A model generated the notes under the pieces. That model made no database searches. It worked only from the letters and a program-made list of their open reading frames with translations, and had not been told where the DNA came from. A DNA stretch of 64,000 nt. Source: an uncultured Christensenellaceae bacterium (GTDB taxonomy: Bacteria; Bacillota; Clostridia; Christensenellales; CAG-314). Below are positions 62,394-64,000 of the stretch, one piece after another (the stretch's first letter is position 1; every line of letters begins with the position of its first letter). The position numbers were made by a program, and so were the translations under genes. The stretch is from assembly GCA_910586905.1 (NCBI GenBank), contig CAJUIV010000001.1, forward strand, positions 166,450 to 230,449. Reading direction: 5' to 3'.

Positions 62394-63164
62394 TTATCTT
62401 TTAATTCTGTTAAATAATTTAAGCGTATTTTCTCTTATTTGTCTTTCCGTTTGTAATAAATCTTTGCCGTAAATTTCCGCAATCTTGCCGACAATCAACG
62501 CGATGTTATAAGGTGTGTTGATTGTTCCGCGCAAAGGGACTGGCGCCATATACGGACTGTCCGTTTCCGACAGAATACGGTCGAACGGAATTGCGTTCAG
62601 CACTTCCGCTTTATTGGCGTTTTTGAAAGTAATAGCTCCGCCGAAAGCGAAGTAATGCCCCTGTCTTGCGGCTTGCTTTGCAAATTCCGCGCTGCCCGAA
62701 TAGCAGTGCCACAAAACGCCGCTGTTCAAATATTTTTTTTGCGCGGATAAAATATCCCACGCATCGCCGTACGCGTCGCGTATATGCAAAGTTATAGGTA
62801 ATTCCAACTTGTCGGCGATTTCTATTTGTTCGGCAAAAACGTCTTTTTGCGTTTGTCTGTCTGATAAATCGTAGTAGTAATCGAGTCCTATTTCGCCGAC
62901 CGCTACAACCTTGGGATTTTGCGCAAGTTCGCTCACCGAACGGCGGAACTTGTCGTCGAAATCTTTGCTTTCGTGCGGGTGCATTCCAACAGTTGCGTAT
63001 ACGTTTTCGTACTTGTCCGCAAGCGCGACGGAATCGAGCATGGACTGATAATTGCAGCTGTTGTTTATTACGAATTCTATATTATGCGCCGATAGCCCGT
63101 TTATTATTTCGTCCGCTTTTTCACGCAGTTTTTCATCGTCAAGGTGCAAATGGCTGTCAATCAT
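62394..63164 (-). CDS. tatD: TatD-family metal-dependent DNase
   Basis: This 256-residue TIM-barrel hydrolase has MIDSHLHLDDE, VGMHPHES, VAVGEIGLDYYYD, LHIRDAYGDAW, WHCYSG and LSETDSPYMAPVP, the full metal-ligand set of TatD. TatD enzymes trim 3' DNA ends. The ATG overlaps the metG stop in TGATG. Confidence 0.93.
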   Translation of the reverse strand: MIDSHLHLDDEKLREKADEIINGLSAHNIEFVINNSCNYQSMLDSVALADKYENVYATVGMHPHESKDFDDKFRRSVSELAQNPKVVAVGEIGLDYYYDLSDRQTQKDVFAEQIEIADKLELPITLHIRDAYGDAWDILSAQKKYLNSGVLWHCYSGSAEFAKQAARQGHYFAFGGAITFKNANKAEVLNAIPFDRILSETDSPYMAPVPLRGTINTPYNIALIVGKIAEIYGKDLLQTERQIRENTLKLFNRIKR

Positions 63165-64000
63165 CAGCGTACTACCTTTCCGCTTTCAACGTCTTTTTCG
63201 GGCGTAACGAATACGACTTTTCCGTCGTCGTCGCAGCACAAAATCATACCGTTGCTTTCTACACCGCGTATTTTTGCGGGTTTAAGGTTTTTAACCAGTA
63301 CTACTGATTTTCCTATCATATATTCGGGTGCATAGTGCTGCGCTATTCCGCTGACGACCTGACGTACTTCGTTTCCCACTTGCAGCTTAAACATGAGTAA
63401 CTTGTCGCTTTTAGCAACTTTTTCGCAGGAAATGACTTTTGCCGTAACCAGTTTAACTTTGGCAAAGTCGTTTATGTCTATTAAATCGTCGGAGGGTTTT
63501 TCGTCCGCTTTGTTTTCGCTTTGTTCTGCGGCTATTTCGTCCAGCGCTTTAAGTTCTTTGTCGACATCCAAGCGGTTAAACAGATTTTCGCCTTTTATTA
63601 CGGTAGTTCCATCTTTGATTCCGCCGAATTTAACTACGCCGTCGAAGTTATCCGGACTTGAAATGCCGATTTTTTCAAAAATCGTATTTGATGTTTTAGT
63701 AATAAAAGGTTTAAGCAGCGTGGCAGCAAAACGTATACACTCGCAAAGAACGTACATCACGGTTGCAAGGCGGTCTTTCTCTCCTTGTTTGTTCAGAGTC
63801 CAAGGGGCGGTTTCATCGATATACTTGTTTGCGCGCTGTACTATTTTGAATATATCGCACAACGCGTCAGGCGCGGATAGAGCGTCCATATCTTTACGAA
63901 CTTTAACAAGAGCGCCTTCGCATAATGCAATCAGTTCCTTGTCTAATTCGTCGTATTCGTTAGGTTTAGGTATCGTACCGCCGAAATATTGCGTAACCAT
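63164..64000 (-). CDS. metG: Methionyl-tRNA synthetase, C-terminal part
   Basis: About 278 residues are visible and the gene runs off the window, so the ATG at 64000 is internal. Residues from YFGGTIPKPNEYDELDKEL to KPFITKTSNTIFEKIG form the anticodon-binding helices (with APWTLNKQGE). The last ~105 residues, from NDFAKVKLVTAKVISCEKVA to the end, are an EMAP II-like tRNA-binding OB domain used for dimerisation and tRNA binding. Confidence 0.92.
   Translation of the reverse strand: MVTQYFGGTIPKPNEYDELDKELIALCEGALVKVRKDMDALSAPDALCDIFKIVQRANKYIDETAPWTLNKQGEKDRLATVMYVLCECIRFAATLLKPFITKTSNTIFEKIGISSPDNFDGVVKFGGIKDGTTVIKGENLFNRLDVDKELKALDEIAAEQSENKADEKPSDDLIDINDFAKVKLVTAKVISCEKVAKSDKLLMFKLQVGNEVRQVVSGIAQHYAPEYMIGKSVVLVKNLKPAKIRGVESNGMILCCDDDGKVVFVTPEKDVESGKVVR

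Noticed and set aside
61847..62404. 185-codon forward ORF
   Set aside because: It is the antisense frame of the TatD-associated radical SAM gene and has no ribosome site.

Overview
The window looks like a chromosomal segment of an uncultured Gram-positive (Bacillota, Clostridia-like) anaerobe. The sequence is moderately AT-rich. Supporting signs are several lipoproteins with Gram-positive lipoboxes, a CUT1-type sugar ABC transporter, a two-subunit transketolase, DegV, DUF1846 and DUF975 proteins, NrnA-type DHH phosphoesterases, a class-2 anaerobic RNR activase-like radical SAM protein and QueH. No outer-membrane genes are visible. The species assignment is inference from gene content only.

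Region by region: (1) 1-2.8 kb holds the start of an unknown membrane protein and a hybrid histidine kinase, separated by an intergenic region with repeated short motifs. (2) 2.8-7.1 kb is an operon for NDP-heptose synthesis: a GT4 glycosyltransferase, a heptose-7-phosphate kinase, a fused nucleotidyltransferase/heptose-bisphosphatase, and a sedoheptulose-7-phosphate isomerase. (3) 7.4-10.0 kb is a decayed accessory island behind tRNA-Pro(GGG): a truncated tyrosine integrase, phage tail scraps, and an RHS-like toxin tail with HINT domain, in-frame stop and linked immunity gene. (4) 10.0-26.3 kb is rich in nucleic-acid-degrading and uptake functions: a 5'-nucleotidase lipoprotein, membrane proteins, a complete CUT1 ABC importer whose ATPase carries a lysine-rich tail, a staphylococcal-nuclease lipoprotein, two OB-fold-like lipoproteins, and, on the other strand, SurE and two DHH oligonucleotidase paralogues. 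I propose this as an extracellular nucleic-acid scavenging locus (hypothesis). (5) 26.8-35 kb has a PhnP-like hydrolase, an AraC regulator, tRNA-Arg(CCT) followed by two 202-bp tandem repeats that each end in the tRNA 3' end, an SbcD/SbcC-like pair, split transketolase, and the fused wreckage of a divergent hxlR/flavin-reductase pair. (6) 35-46.3 kb is mostly housekeeping and conserved genes: phosphoesterase, DUF1846, PAP2-like, DegV, an Xre membrane protein, DUF975 behind a promoter with a G9 spacer, pyruvate kinase, psuG, radical SAM activase, HAD and ArsR. (7) 46.3-64 kb has recF with a decayed partner gene, gyrB-gyrA, argS, cvpA, a heterodimeric ABC exporter, queH, a TatD-associated radical SAM protein, tatD and the 3' part of metG.

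Two patterns cut across the window. Four genes (28141, 39454, 55358 and the reverse-strand gene at 61036) have a promoter whose -10 box ends exactly 6 nt before the ATG and lack a Shine-Dalgarno sequence, so they look leaderless, unlike their neighbours with strong GGAGG sites. Two tiny ORFs (12402 and 56023), each with a strong ribosome site and an immediate intrinsic terminator upstream of a membrane-protein gene, share an N-x-Y-x-x-[ST]-L-x-K-S pattern and may be a leader-peptide family.
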